Source: Frateuria_A sp051900415 (lineage in GTDB: Bacteria; Pseudomonadota; Gammaproteobacteria; Xanthomonadales; Rhodanobacteraceae). Taken from it: DNA of 64,000 nt. The notes beneath the pieces were generated by a model, which had not been told where the DNA came from, did not search any database, and worked only from the letters and a program-made list of their open reading frames with translations. The translations under genes were made by a program, and so were the position numbers. Location of the stretch: assembly GCF_051900415.1 (NCBI RefSeq), contig NZ_JBHZGL010000008.1:109403-173402 (forward strand), in the 5' to 3' direction. The first letter of the stretch is position 1, and every line of letters begins with the position of its first letter. Of the stretch, positions 1 to 8,530 are shown piece after piece.

Positions 1-1747
1 CGTCGCGGTCGACACCGAACTTTCGCCCGACGGTCGTTGGCTGCTGGTGGTGACGCGGCCGAAGTCCTACGAGACCGGCCGCCACCCCAAACTCACCCAC
101 TACGTCACCGACTCGGGTTATGCCGAAGGCGAGGACACCCGCGTCTACGTCGGCCATAACGAGCCGGCGGCGCAGTCGCTGCTGCTGCTGGACTTGCGCG
201 AGCACCGGCACTACGCGCTGCCGACCGACAGCCTGCCGGGCATCAAGGACGATCCGCTCGCATCGATCCGCGCGCAGACCGTCGCGGCGCTGAAGAAGGC
301 CGGCAAGGACGATGACGCCGAGGCGCTCAAGGCGCCGGAAGTGCGTCCGGTGCGCATCGTCTCCAGCGCCGAGGACGGCGGTGGCGGCGGCATCGTGTGG
401 AGCGCGGACGGCAAGAACCTCGCGATCCAGCTGCGCGCGATCGACAACAAGGACCGCTGGATCGCCAGCGTCGACTTCGCCCGCCACGCGCTCACCAACC
501 AGCAGCGCCTGCACGACGACGCCTGGATCAACTGGAACTTCAACGATTTCGGCTGGCTGAAGGACAACCGCACGCTGTGGTACCTGTCCGAGGAAACCGG
601 CTGGTCGCAGCTCTACGTCAAGCCGCTGGACGGCAAGGCCAGGGCGCTGACCTCCGGCACGTTCGAAGTGAGTCACCCGCAGCTGTCCGAGGACGGCCAG
701 TGGTTCTATCTGCGCACCAACCGGGTCGCGCCCTACAGCTACGACGTCTACCGGGTGCCGAGCGCCGGCGGCGAGCTGGTCCGCGTCACGCAGTACCAGG
801 GCATGGACGGGTTCGCGCTGTCGCCCGATGGCAGCCGCCTCGCCGTGCTGCATTCGGCGCCCTACGTGTTCGACCAGCTGGCCGTACAGCCGGCCGCCGG
901 CGGCACGCCGCGCGAGTTGACCCACACCATGAAGAGCGCCTTCACCGCGCACGACTGGATTGCGCCGAAGATCGTCCAGGTGCCTTCCAGCCACGGCGCC
1001 GGGACCATCTACGCCAAGTACTACGGCCCGGCCGACGAGAGTGCCGCAGCGAAGCCTGCGGTGATCTTCGTGCACGGCGCCGGCTACACGCAGAACGTCA
1101 CCCTGTCCTCGCCCTACTACTTCCGCGAGCAGATGTTCCACAACATGCTCGTGCAGAAGGGCTACGTGGTGCTGGACATGGACTACCGCGCCTCCGAGGG
1201 CTACGGACGGGCCTGGCGCGACGCGATCTACCGCCAGATGGGCCACCCGGAGCTGGAGGACCTGCTCGACGGCAAGGCCTGGCTGGTGAAGCACCACCAT
1301 GTGGACCCGAAGCGCGTGGGCATCTACGGCGGCAGCTATGGCGGCTTCATGACCGAGATGGCGCTCTTGCGCGCGCCGGGCGAGTTCGCCGCCGGCGCCG
1401 CGTTGCGCCCGGTCAGCGACTGGCGGCTGTACAACCACGAATACACCGCGAACATCCTCAACACGCCCGAACTCGACCCGCGCGCCTACGCGATCAGCTC
1501 GCCGATCAACTTCGCCGACCAGCTGGCCGACCCGCTGCTGATCGAGCACGGTTTGATCGACGACAACGTGCTGGCAGCCGATTCGATCCGCCTGTACCAG
1601 CGCTTCATCGAGCTGCACAAGAAGAACTTCTGGATGTCGCTGTACCCGATGGAACGGCACGGCTTCGTGCATCCGGATTCGTGGTACGACGAATACCGGC
1701 GCATCGACGAGCTGTTCGACACCTACGTCAAACCCGCCGGGCGTTGA
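1..1747 (+). CDS. S9 family prolyl oligopeptidase-type peptidase (5'-truncated)
   Basis: The reading frame is already open at base 2 and continues upstream of the window, so the N-terminus is missing; about 581 residues are visible. The first half has beta-propeller repeats of the PD40/DPP-IV type (LSPDGRWLL, LSEDGQWFYL, LSPDGSRLAVL). The second half is an alpha/beta-hydrolase domain. An oxyanion-region motif FVHGAGY is followed by the nucleophile elbow GGSYGG (Ser codon at 1334-1336), the acid in LIDDNV (about 1555-1570) and the His in MERHGFVHP (about 1655). Family members cleave short peptides, often after proline or with dipeptidyl-peptidase activity, and are usually exported. The signal peptide cannot be judged here. 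It is followed directly by a perfect inverted repeat. Confidence 0.93.
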   Translation, partial: VAVDTELSPDGRWLLVVTRPKSYETGRHPKLTHYVTDSGYAEGEDTRVYVGHNEPAAQSLLLLDLREHRHYALPTDSLPGIKDDPLASIRAQTVAALKKAGKDDDAEALKAPEVRPVRIVSSAEDGGGGGIVWSADGKNLAIQLRAIDNKDRWIASVDFARHALTNQQRLHDDAWINWNFNDFGWLKDNRTLWYLSEETGWSQLYVKPLDGKARALTSGTFEVSHPQLSEDGQWFYLRTNRVAPYSYDVYRVPSAGGELVRVTQYQGMDGFALSPDGSRLAVLHSAPYVFDQLAVQPAAGGTPRELTHTMKSAFTAHDWIAPKIVQVPSSHGAGTIYAKYYGPADESAAAKPAVIFVHGAGYTQNVTLSSPYYFREQMFHNMLVQKGYVVLDMDYRASEGYGRAWRDAIYRQMGHPELEDLLDGKAWLVKHHHVDPKRVGIYGGSYGGFMTEMALLRAPGEFAAGAALRPVSDWRLYNHEYTANILNTPELDPRAYAISSPINFADQLADPLLIEHGLIDDNVLAADSIRLYQRFIELHKKNFWMSLYPMERHGFVHPDSWYDEYRRIDELFDTYVKPAGR

Positions 1748-1752
1748 TCCTG

Positions 1753-1827
1753 TGTAGGAGCCCGCGCGCGGGCGATGCCTTTCGCTCTCGCGGGGGCCAA
1801 GGCATCGCCCGCGCGCGGGCTCCTACA
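1753..1827. repeat. TGTAGGAGC-type palindromic repeat, copy 1
   Basis: Perfect inverted repeat with 27-bp arms (1753-1779 and 1801-1827) that start TGTAGGAGCCCGCGCG and enclose a 21-nt loop. It begins 6 nt after the S9 peptidase stop. Similar copies lie at 6881-6939, 49052-49130 and 60806-60871. The form is that of REP/BIME elements, with TGTAGGAG ends. It may also form an RNA hairpin between the convergent genes on either side. Confidence 0.9.
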
Positions 1828-1840
1828 GGGTAAGCCGGCT

Positions 1841-2203
1841 CTAGGGCCAGGCGGCGATCAGCAACAAGACGAATCCCGCCACCGCGATCAGCGCATGCAC
1901 CACCACCAGCCACTTGGGCAGCGCCAGCCGCTTCCAGTGGTAGCCCAGGTTCATCACGATGCCACCGGCGGCCGCCAGCAGGAACAACAGCAGCGCGAGC
2001 TGCGCCATGCCGGGCAGGCCGGTGGTGAAATAGTCATAGACCAGCAGGGTGACGGCGGCGCCGGCGATGAAGCCGTGCCCCATCGCCAGCCAGGTCGGCG
2101 GGTGCGGTTTGCCGGCGAAGCGGATGCCGGCCATCAGCAGGCCGCCCAGGGCGGTCAGGACCAGCAGCACCACCGCGGTACGCATGCTCAGCATCGGTTC
2201 CAT
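1841..2203 (-). CDS. Small integral membrane protein of unknown function
   Basis: A 120-residue protein read from ATG 2203; in-frame ATGs also occur at 2194 and 2185. Four hydrophobic segments are evident: RTAVVLLVLTALGGLLMAG, a second around FIAGAAVTLLVYDYF, a third LALLLFLLAAAGGIVMNLG, and a last one WLVVVHALIAVAGFVLLLI ending at the C-terminus. I see no catalytic motif, and I do not recognise the family with confidence. It is convergent with the S9 peptidase and lies downstream of the XRE-type regulator on the same strand, with a gap of about 67 nt, so the two could be cotranscribed. Confidence 0.75.
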   Translation of the reverse strand: MEPMLSMRTAVVLLVLTALGGLLMAGIRFAGKPHPPTWLAMGHGFIAGAAVTLLVYDYFTTGLPGMAQLALLLFLLAAAGGIVMNLGYHWKRLALPKWLVVVHALIAVAGFVLLLIAAWP

Positions 2204-2270
2204 GATCGCGCTCCGTTGCGGGAAATCGCGCCGATCGTCGATCCGCCCGCGTGACGTGCGCGTCAGCCGC

Positions 2271-3125
2271 TCAGGCCGGCAGTGCGGCGCCGTCGACCAG
2301 CTCGACCATGCGCGTGAAGCAGGCGTCCGAGGCGGCGTCGGCCGGTACGAAACAGAACACCGTGGCGCCGTCGGCCTGGCCATCGCGGATCGGCAGGCGC
2401 GTCGAATGCACGCAGAAGTGGCCCAGCCGCGCGTCGAACAGTGGCAGTTCCAGCGCCGACAGCGGTGCGGTTTCCTGCTGTTCCCACAGGCCGGCGAACT
2501 CGGCGCTGGTCTGCACCAGGGCTTCCACCAGCGCGTCAAAACGCGGGTCGTCCGGATGCGCGGCGTGGCTCATGCGGAAGATCGCGACCAGGTTGGCTGC
2601 GCTGCGCATGAAATGCGGCTGGTAGAGCACTCGCCGCGGCGGATGCATGAAGGCGTTCCACACGTGATTGCGCGCGAACGGCCCGCGCACCGCCTCGAAG
2701 TCGAACAGGAAGTCGGCGTAGCGGTTGTAGGCGAGCAGGTCGAACAGCGGGTCGAGTACGAACGCCGGCCCCTGGTAGCGCTCGAGCATGCCCAGGATCG
2801 GCGTCGGCACGCGGATCCGCGCAGGCGCAGGTTCCGGCCGCGCGAGGCCGGCCAGGGCGAACAGGTAGGCCTCGTCGCTGGGCGACAGTGCCAGCGCACG
2901 CGCGATGCGCGCCAGCGCGGCGGCCGAGACGTTGATCTGCCGGCCCTGCTCCAGCCACGTGTACCAGGTGAGCCCGACGTCGGCCAGCGCGGCCACTTCC
3001 TCGCGGCGCAGGCCGGGCGTCAGCCGGCGCTGCCCGCGCGGCAGGCCGACCGCCTCCGGCGTCAGCGCCGCGCGGCGCGCGCGCAGGAAGGCCTTCAACT
3101 CGATGCGTTGCATGCGCGTGCTCAT
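2271..3125 (-). CDS. XRE-family regulator with MmyB-like ligand-binding domain
   Basis: 284 residues from ATG 3125. The N-terminal 90 residues hold a helix-turn-helix of the XRE type (RREEVAALADVGLTWYTWLE, then INVSAAALARIARAL). The rest matches the MmyB-like ligand-binding domain found C-terminally in this regulator family, with signatures such as LLAYNRYADFLF and NHVWNAFMHPP. Members usually control a neighbouring gene, often a short-chain dehydrogenase, in response to a small hydrophobic ligand. Here the only same-strand neighbour is the small membrane protein. An upstream extension of the frame to 3188 is possible, but its sequence is proline-rich and unlike the family. Confidence 0.88.
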   Translation of the reverse strand: MSTRMQRIELKAFLRARRAALTPEAVGLPRGQRRLTPGLRREEVAALADVGLTWYTWLEQGRQINVSAAALARIARALALSPSDEAYLFALAGLARPEPAPARIRVPTPILGMLERYQGPAFVLDPLFDLLAYNRYADFLFDFEAVRGPFARNHVWNAFMHPPRRVLYQPHFMRSAANLVAIFRMSHAAHPDDPRFDALVEALVQTSAEFAGLWEQQETAPLSALELPLFDARLGHFCVHSTRLPIRDGQADGATVFCFVPADAASDACFTRMVELVDGAALPA

Positions 3126-3387
3126 CGTGAGCCCCGGGAGAGGAACGGGTGGTAGTGGGGGTACCAGCAGTATCGGCTGCCTGCCCATGGTAACCGCCGC
3201 CGGCTAACGTTGCGTGCCGGCGCACGAGCCTCGTGCGCCGGCCCGTCGCGGGCTCCCCACCCGCCGACCGCACCGGACGGACGTCACGTTGCTGCCTGTT
3301 GCCGCGTCCTGTGCATGAGGGTCAGCCCTTCGGTTCAAGCGCTCGACCGGGGCCGTCCCGACAATGCCCCACCCAGAGGAGACCGGC

Positions 3388-3636
3388 ATGTCGCTCATCA
3401 CTCCGCCCCCCGCCGCGCCCGACACCGACGCGCTCGTCGATTTCGTGGTGCATGCCCAACTCATGCTCGACCCGACCACGCCCGAGCCGGTGCGCTGCCA
3501 GGCCGAGCCCCGATTGCTCTCCCTGCTGCCGACATTGCAGGCGCTGGGCGTGTTCGAGCTGTTCACCATCCGCGATCCGGCGCTGGCCACGCTGGTACGC
3601 GACGAGCTGGCGGCACGCCAGGCACGCGCAGCCTAA
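3388..3636 (+). CDS. Small hypothetical protein
   Basis: 82 residues starting at ATG 3388, chosen because a good ribosome-binding site (GAGGAGA at 3376-3382) sits 5 nt upstream. An in-frame ATG at 3364 lacks one. The product is acidic, alpha-helical in appearance and has no signal peptide or membrane span. It ends RDELAARQARAA. The family is not recognised. It is 74 nt upstream of the MarR gene but separated from it by that gene's own promoter. Confidence 0.6.
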   Translation: MSLITPPPAAPDTDALVDFVVHAQLMLDPTTPEPVRCQAEPRLLSLLPTLQALGVFELFTIRDPALATLVRDELAARQARAA

Positions 3637-3665
3637 CCCTTGCCCGAACAAAAGCCGCCGTCACG

Positions 3666-3702
3666 ATATTTGCCTTGACAAATATTCTTCCGGCAATAGA
3701 AT
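3666..3702 (+). promoter_or_regulatory. Promoter and candidate MarR operator of the efflux operon
   Basis: A perfect -35 box TTGACA (3675-3680) is followed after 16 nt by TAGAAT (3697-3702). A perfect 7-bp inverted repeat, ATATTTG (3666-3672) and CAAATAT (3679-3685), overlaps the -35 box, which is where an autoregulating MarR/EmrR repressor would bind. Expected transcription start is near 3709, only about 2 nt before the ATG at 3711, so the mRNA may be leaderless. Confidence 0.8.
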
Positions 3703-3710
3703 GCGCGGCC

Positions 3711-4169
3711 ATGGTTAATGAAGCGCTCGTCCATCCCGCGCCCGAAGAAAGCCTCGGCGTCCTGCTCGGCCTGGTGCGCTCGGAGATCGTGCGCGCCATG
3801 GAGGCCGAACTGGCGGCGCTCGGCGTGGAGCTGCGCTTCACCCAGTTCCTGATCCTCAAGCGGCTGGCCCGGCTGGGCCCGATGACGGCCTCGGAGCTGG
3901 CCCGCTCGGTCGAGCTCGATGGCGGCGCGATGACCCGGCAGCTCGACCAGCTCGAAGGCAAGGGCTACCTGCGCCGCTGCCCGCATGAACAGGACCGTCG
4001 CGCGCTGCGCATCGAGCTGACCCATGAAGGCAACGCGCTCTGGCAACAGCTGACCGACTGCAACGAGCGCGTGCTCGAGGCAGCCCAGCGCTCGCTCGGC
4101 GAAACGGAACGCCAGCACCTGCACGACTACCTGACGCGCGTGTTGCACGCACTGCGCGCCAAAGACTGA
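3711..4169 (+). CDS. MarR-family repressor of the efflux operon
   Basis: 152 residues. A winged helix-turn-helix of the MarR type occupies about residues 35-110: FTQFLILKRLARLGPMTASE, then the recognition-helix region DGGAMTRQLDQLEGKGYL and the wing DRRALRIELTHEG. MarR/EmrR proteins repress multidrug efflux genes and leave DNA when bound by phenolic or hydrophobic ligands. The gene is first in an operon with an OMF lipoprotein, an EmrA-like adaptor and an EmrB-like pump, and a palindrome overlaps its own -35 box, so autorepression is likely. EmrR would be a fair name by analogy. Confidence 0.93.
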   Translation: MVNEALVHPAPEESLGVLLGLVRSEIVRAMEAELAALGVELRFTQFLILKRLARLGPMTASELARSVELDGGAMTRQLDQLEGKGYLRRCPHEQDRRALRIELTHEGNALWQQLTDCNERVLEAAQRSLGETERQHLHDYLTRVLHALRAKD

Positions 4170-4192
4170 CCCTCACCCGGAATCCCCACACC

Positions 4193-5671
4193 ATGCGTCT
4201 GCATCTCCTTGCGGCGGCCACCGCACTGACCCTCGTTCTGGCCGGTTGCGCCAGCAGCGGCGGCCTGCATCCGGACGGCAAGCTGCTCGATCCGTCCGCG
4301 CTGCAGGCCCGGCGCAGCCTGGGCGACGCCACGCTCTCGCCGGCGGCCTGGCCGGACCAGGCGTGGTGGAGCGGGCTGGGCGATCCCCAGCTCGATGCCC
4401 TGATCAGCGAAGCGCTGGCCGGCAATCCGGGCCTCGCCGCGGCCGATGCGCGTGCGCGCGCCGCCCAGGCCGCCGCCGGCATCGCCGATGCCGCGCGCAA
4501 GCCCCAGCTGGGTCTGGGCGCGAGCGTGGCTGGCGCCAAGCCGCCATCGGGTCTGCTCGGGGAGAACGCTCATTTCTCGGTCGCCAAGTACGGCTATTTG
4601 AGCTTCAACTGGGGCCTGGACCTGTGGGGCGGCCAACGCGCCGCGTGGGAGGCCGCGCTGGGCCAGGCCCGTGCGGCGGAAGTCGAGGCGCGCGCGGCGC
4701 GCATCGAGCTCTCGGGCAACGTTGCCCGCGCCTACGCGCAGCTGGGCTATGCGTTTGCCCAGCTCGACCTGGCCCAGGCCGAAATCGAACGCGCCTCCAA
4801 GGCGCGCGAGCTGACCGCCCAGCGCGTGCACGCCGGGCTCGACAGCCAGCTGCAGCTCAAGCAGGGTGACGCCGAGGTGGCCACCGCCGAGCAGCAGCTT
4901 GCGGTCGCCCAGCGCGCGATCGACGCGGCCCGCTCGGCGCTGTCGGTGCTGCTGGGCAAGGGCCCGGACCGCGGCCTGGATATCACCCGTCCGCAGCCGC
5001 TGACGCCCGACGCGCTGGCGGTGCCGACGGACCTGCCGGTCGACCTGGTCGGCCATCGCGCCGACCTGGTCGCCGCGCGCTGGCGCGTGGAGGCCGCCGG
5101 GCACGACATCGCCGCCGCCAAGACCGAGTTCCTGCCCAACGTGAAGCTCGGCGCCATGGCGGGCCTGCTTGCGATGGGCGGCAACCCGCTGCTGCGCGCG
5201 TCCTCGCTGTTCTACCAGGTCGGCCCTTCGCTCAACCTGCCGATCTTCGACGGCGGCCGGCTGCGCGCGAACCTCGCCGGGAAGGATGCCCAGTACGACC
5301 TGGCCGTGGCGCAGTACAACCAGACCCTGGTCGGCGCGCTCAACGAGGTTGCCGACGACTACGCCGCGCAGCAATCGCTCATCGACCAGGTCCAGGCGCA
5401 GCAGCGCGCGCTGGATGCCGCCAACGACGCCTGGCGCCTGGCCGAGCAGCGCTATCGCGCGGGCGTCGGCAGTTACCTGGAAGCGCTCAGCGTGCGCCAG
5501 CAACTGCTCCTGGCCGAGCAGCGCATGGCGGCGCTCAAGGCACAGCAGGTCGACCTTTCCGTGCAGCTGATCCAGGCCCTCGGTGGTGGTTACCGCCCCG
5601 AGGCGGCCACCGGCCAGCCCACCGCCGACCAGTCCACCGCTTCCACTCCTTCCACCCCCGCTCATTCCTAA
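4193..5671 (+). CDS. Outer-membrane efflux lipoprotein (NodT/OprM-type)
   Basis: 492 residues. A lipoprotein signal peptide is followed by the lipobox LAGC, with the acylated Cys at residue 19. The body is built of two TolC-like repeats rich in coiled-coil helices (for example AQLDLAQAEIERASKAREL and the matching LDAANDAWRLAEQRYRAG). OMF proteins form the trimeric outer-membrane duct of tripartite pumps. It is 23 nt downstream of the MarR gene and 9 nt upstream of the adaptor, so cotranscription is nearly certain. The C-terminal tail is Thr/Ser/Pro-rich and probably disordered. Confidence 0.94.
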   Translation: MRLHLLAAATALTLVLAGCASSGGLHPDGKLLDPSALQARRSLGDATLSPAAWPDQAWWSGLGDPQLDALISEALAGNPGLAAADARARAAQAAAGIADAARKPQLGLGASVAGAKPPSGLLGENAHFSVAKYGYLSFNWGLDLWGGQRAAWEAALGQARAAEVEARAARIELSGNVARAYAQLGYAFAQLDLAQAEIERASKARELTAQRVHAGLDSQLQLKQGDAEVATAEQQLAVAQRAIDAARSALSVLLGKGPDRGLDITRPQPLTPDALAVPTDLPVDLVGHRADLVAARWRVEAAGHDIAAAKTEFLPNVKLGAMAGLLAMGGNPLLRASSLFYQVGPSLNLPIFDGGRLRANLAGKDAQYDLAVAQYNQTLVGALNEVADDYAAQQSLIDQVQAQQRALDAANDAWRLAEQRYRAGVGSYLEALSVRQQLLLAEQRMAALKAQQVDLSVQLIQALGGGYRPEAATGQPTADQSTASTPSTPAHS

Positions 5672-5680
5672 GGCTTTTCC

Positions 5681-6874
5681 ATGTCCAGCCAGCCTGCTTC
5701 CCAACCCAACGGCGCCGCTCCCGCGCCGGCCGCGAAGAACAAGCGCGGTTTCCTGCTGCGCGCGCTCGGCGTGGTGGTGCTGCTCGCCCTGATCGGCTGG
5801 GGCCTGTGGTACTACTTCGACGGCCGCTGGTACGAAGGCACCGACGATGCCTACGTCAGCGGCAACATCGTGCAGATCACGCCGCAGCTCCCCGGCACCG
5901 TGGTATCGATCGGCGCGGACGACGGCGACCGCGTCAAAGCCGGCCAGACGTTGATCAAGCTCGACCCGAGCAACGCGCAGGTGGCGCTCGCCGAAGCGAA
6001 GGCCAATCTCGCCAGCACCGTGCGCAAGGTGCGCGGCCTGTACAGCACCGTCAGCGGCGCGCAAGCCGACGTGGCCGCGCGCAAGGTGGCGGTGGCCAAG
6101 GCACAGGCCGACTACAACCGCCGCCGCGACCTCGCCAAGTCCGGCGCGATCTCGGCCGAGGAACTGGCGCACGCCCGCGACGAACTGACCGCCGCGCAGA
6201 GCGCGCTGACCGCCGCCACGCAGCAGTACCAGACCAGCAAGGTGCTGGTCGACGACACCGTGGTCGCCTCGCATCCGGACGTCCAGACGGCCGCGGCCAA
6301 GCTGCGCGCTGCCTACCTCGACGCCATGCGTACCACCATCGTTGCGCCGGTCGACGGCTACGTTGCCAAGCGCTCGGTGCAGCTGGGCCAGCGCGTCGCG
6401 CCGGGCACGCCGCTGATGGCCGTGGTGCCGCTCAACGAGGTATGGATCGACGCCAACTTCAAGGAAACCCAGTTGACCGACATGCGCATCGGCCAGCCGG
6501 TGGAGATCCATGCCGACGTCTACGGCGGCGACGTGACCTACAAGGGCATGGTGCAGAGCCTGGGCGTGGGTACCGGCAGCGCGTTCTCGCTGTTGCCGGC
6601 GCAGAACGCCACCGGCAACTGGATCAAGATCGTGCAGCGTGTTCCGGTGCGGGTGGTGTTCGCCGACCCGGGCCAGCTGGAGAAGCATCCGCTGCGCATC
6701 GGCCTGTCAACCGACGTGACGGTGAACCTGCACAACCAGCAGGGCCCGATGCTGGCGCAGCAGCCGCCGTCCAAGCCGGCCTTCAGCACGGATGTGTACG
6801 AACGGCAGCTGCACCAGGCCGATGACCTGATTGCGACCATCATCCACGCGAACATGGCCGGCAGCGGCCACTGA
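5681..6874 (+). CDS. emrA: EmrA-like HlyD-family periplasmic adaptor
   Basis: 397 residues. One N-terminal transmembrane helix (LGVVVLLALIGWGLWYYF, about residues 29-47) anchors it in the inner membrane. Next come the biotinyl-lipoyl-like motif TDDAYVSGNIVQITPQLPG, a helical hairpin (about 100-200) and the beta-barrel region IVAPVDGYVAKRSVQLGQ. This order is that of EmrA/HlyD membrane-fusion proteins, which link an MFS pump to an outer-membrane channel. It sits between the OMF lipoprotein and the EmrB-like pump. A palindromic repeat lies between it and emrB. Confidence 0.94.
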   Translation: MSSQPASQPNGAAPAPAAKNKRGFLLRALGVVVLLALIGWGLWYYFDGRWYEGTDDAYVSGNIVQITPQLPGTVVSIGADDGDRVKAGQTLIKLDPSNAQVALAEAKANLASTVRKVRGLYSTVSGAQADVAARKVAVAKAQADYNRRRDLAKSGAISAEELAHARDELTAAQSALTAATQQYQTSKVLVDDTVVASHPDVQTAAAKLRAAYLDAMRTTIVAPVDGYVAKRSVQLGQRVAPGTPLMAVVPLNEVWIDANFKETQLTDMRIGQPVEIHADVYGGDVTYKGMVQSLGVGTGSAFSLLPAQNATGNWIKIVQRVPVRVVFADPGQLEKHPLRIGLSTDVTVNLHNQQGPMLAQQPPSKPAFSTDVYERQLHQADDLIATIIHANMAGSGH

Positions 6875-6880
6875 CCCACC

Positions 6881-6939
6881 TGTAGGAGCGCACTTGGGCG
6901 CGACCGGACACCTCGGTCGCGCCCAAGGGCGCTCCTACA
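6881..6939. repeat. TGTAGGAGC-type palindromic repeat, copy 2, inside the efflux operon
   Basis: Inverted repeat TGTAGGAGCGC...GCGCTCCTACA, with inner arms around CTTGGGCGCGACCG and CGGTCGCGCCCAAG. It fills the 84-nt gap between emrA and emrB. In mRNA it would form a long hairpin that could lower or stabilise the emrB part of the transcript. Confidence 0.88.
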
Positions 6940-6958
6940 AACGAGCGAATCCTCCGCG

Positions 6959-8482
6959 ATGACCACCCAATACCGTCCACCCAGCATGGCGCTCACCACG
7001 GTCGGCATCTCGCTGGCCACCTTCATGCAGGTGCTGGACACCACCATCGCCAACGTGTCGCTGCCGACCATCGCCGGCAACCTCGGCGTGAGCGTGAACC
7101 AGAGCACCTGGGTGATCACCTCGTTCGCCGTGAGCATGGCGATCTCGCTGCCGCTGACCGGCTTCCTCACCCGCCGCTTCGGCGAGATCAAGCTGTTCAT
7201 CTGGTGCACGCTGCTGTTCGCGCTCACCTCGTTCCTCTGCGGCGTGTCGCAGAACATGGAGATGCTGATCCTGTTCCGCGCCATCCAGGGCGCGGTGGCC
7301 GGACCCATGTATCCGATCACGCAGAGCCTGCTGATCTCGATCTACCCACCCGCCAAGCGCGGCATGGCGTTGGCGCTGCTGGCGATGGTCACGGTAGTCG
7401 CGCCCATCGCCGGCCCGATCCTGGGTGGCTGGATCACCGACAACTACTCGTGGCCGTGGATCTTCTTCATCAACGTGCCGATCGGCATCTTTGCCAGCGT
7501 GGTGGTGGGCAACCAGATGCGCGGGCGCGCGGACAAGACCGAGCGGCCGAAGGTCGACTACGTCGGCCTGATCACGCTGATCATCGGCGTGGGCGCGCTG
7601 CAGGTGGTGCTGGACAAGGGCAACGACGAGGACTGGTTCAATTCCACCTTCATCATCGTCACCAGCATCGTCTCGGTGATCGCGCTGGCGATCTTCCTGA
7701 TCTGGGAACTGACCGACAAGGACCCGATCGTCGACCTGAAGCTGTTCCGCCACCGCAACTTCACCTACGGCACGATCGCGCTGATCCTGGCCTACGCGGC
7801 CTTCTTCGCGATGAGCCTGCTGATGCCGCTGTGGCTGCAACGCAACCTCGGCTACACCGCGACCTGGGCCGGCTATGCCACCGCGCCGATCGGCGTGCTG
7901 CCGGTGTTGCTGACGTTCTTCGTGGGCAAGTTCGCGCCCAAGTTCGACCTGCGCATGGTCGCGTCGATCGCCTTCGTGGTGCTGGGCGTGACCTGCTTCA
8001 TGCGCTCGGACTTCTACATCGGCGTGGACTTCTATCACGTGGCGCTGGTGCAGCTGATCCAGGGCCTGGGCGTGGCGCTGTTCTTCATGCCGATCCTGAC
8101 CATCCTGCTGTCGGACCTGCAGCAGAACGAGATCGCGTCGGGCTCGGGCCTGGCGACGTTCCTGCGCACGCTGGGCGGCAGTTTTTCCGCCTCGATCACC
8201 ACGCTGTTCTGGGAGCGCCGCGCGGTGGCCCACCACGAGCAGCTGGTCGAGCACATCACCGCCTACGACCCCGGCACGCGCGCGGCGATGGCGTCGATGG
8301 GCGATCCGCAGAGCGCCGCGGCGATGATCAACCAGATGGCGACCCAGCAGGGTTATCAGATCTCCTTCAACGAGATCTTCCATGTGCTGGGCTGGGTCTT
8401 CATCAGCCTGGTGCTGGTGATCTGGCTGACCCGGCCGCCGTTCATCGCCAAGGCCGGGCCGGCGGCCAGCGGCGGGCACTGA
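6959..8482 (+). CDS. emrB: EmrB-like DHA2 multidrug MFS transporter
   Basis: 507 residues with about 14 predicted transmembrane segments, the DHA2 (14-TMS) type. Recognisable stretches are the first-helix motif LATFMQVLDTTIANVSLPTI, the loop motif GFLTRRFGEIKLF (motif A) and the central motif C region APIAGPILGGWITDNYSWPW. With EmrA and the OMF lipoprotein it would make a tripartite proton-driven pump exporting hydrophobic toxicants across both membranes. It is the last gene of the operon and is followed 1 nt after the stop by a strong terminator. Confidence 0.95.
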   Translation: MTTQYRPPSMALTTVGISLATFMQVLDTTIANVSLPTIAGNLGVSVNQSTWVITSFAVSMAISLPLTGFLTRRFGEIKLFIWCTLLFALTSFLCGVSQNMEMLILFRAIQGAVAGPMYPITQSLLISIYPPAKRGMALALLAMVTVVAPIAGPILGGWITDNYSWPWIFFINVPIGIFASVVVGNQMRGRADKTERPKVDYVGLITLIIGVGALQVVLDKGNDEDWFNSTFIIVTSIVSVIALAIFLIWELTDKDPIVDLKLFRHRNFTYGTIALILAYAAFFAMSLLMPLWLQRNLGYTATWAGYATAPIGVLPVLLTFFVGKFAPKFDLRMVASIAFVVLGVTCFMRSDFYIGVDFYHVALVQLIQGLGVALFFMPILTILLSDLQQNEIASGSGLATFLRTLGGSFSASITTLFWERRAVAHHEQLVEHITAYDPGTRAAMASMGDPQSAAAMINQMATQQGYQISFNEIFHVLGWVFISLVLVIWLTRPPFIAKAGPAASGGH

Positions 8483-8483
8483 C

Positions 8484-8513
8484 GAAAAAGGCGCCCGCGG
8501 GCGCCTTTTCTTT
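8484..8513 (+). terminator. Rho-independent terminator after emrB (possibly bidirectional)
   Basis: AAAAGGCGCCCGCGGGCGCCTTTT forms a perfect GC-rich stem with an A-tract on the left and TTTTCTTTT on the right. It can therefore stop the efflux operon from the left and the pagL-like gene from the right. Confidence 0.9.
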
Positions 8514-8530
8514 TCGCAGGGTGGGCTTCT

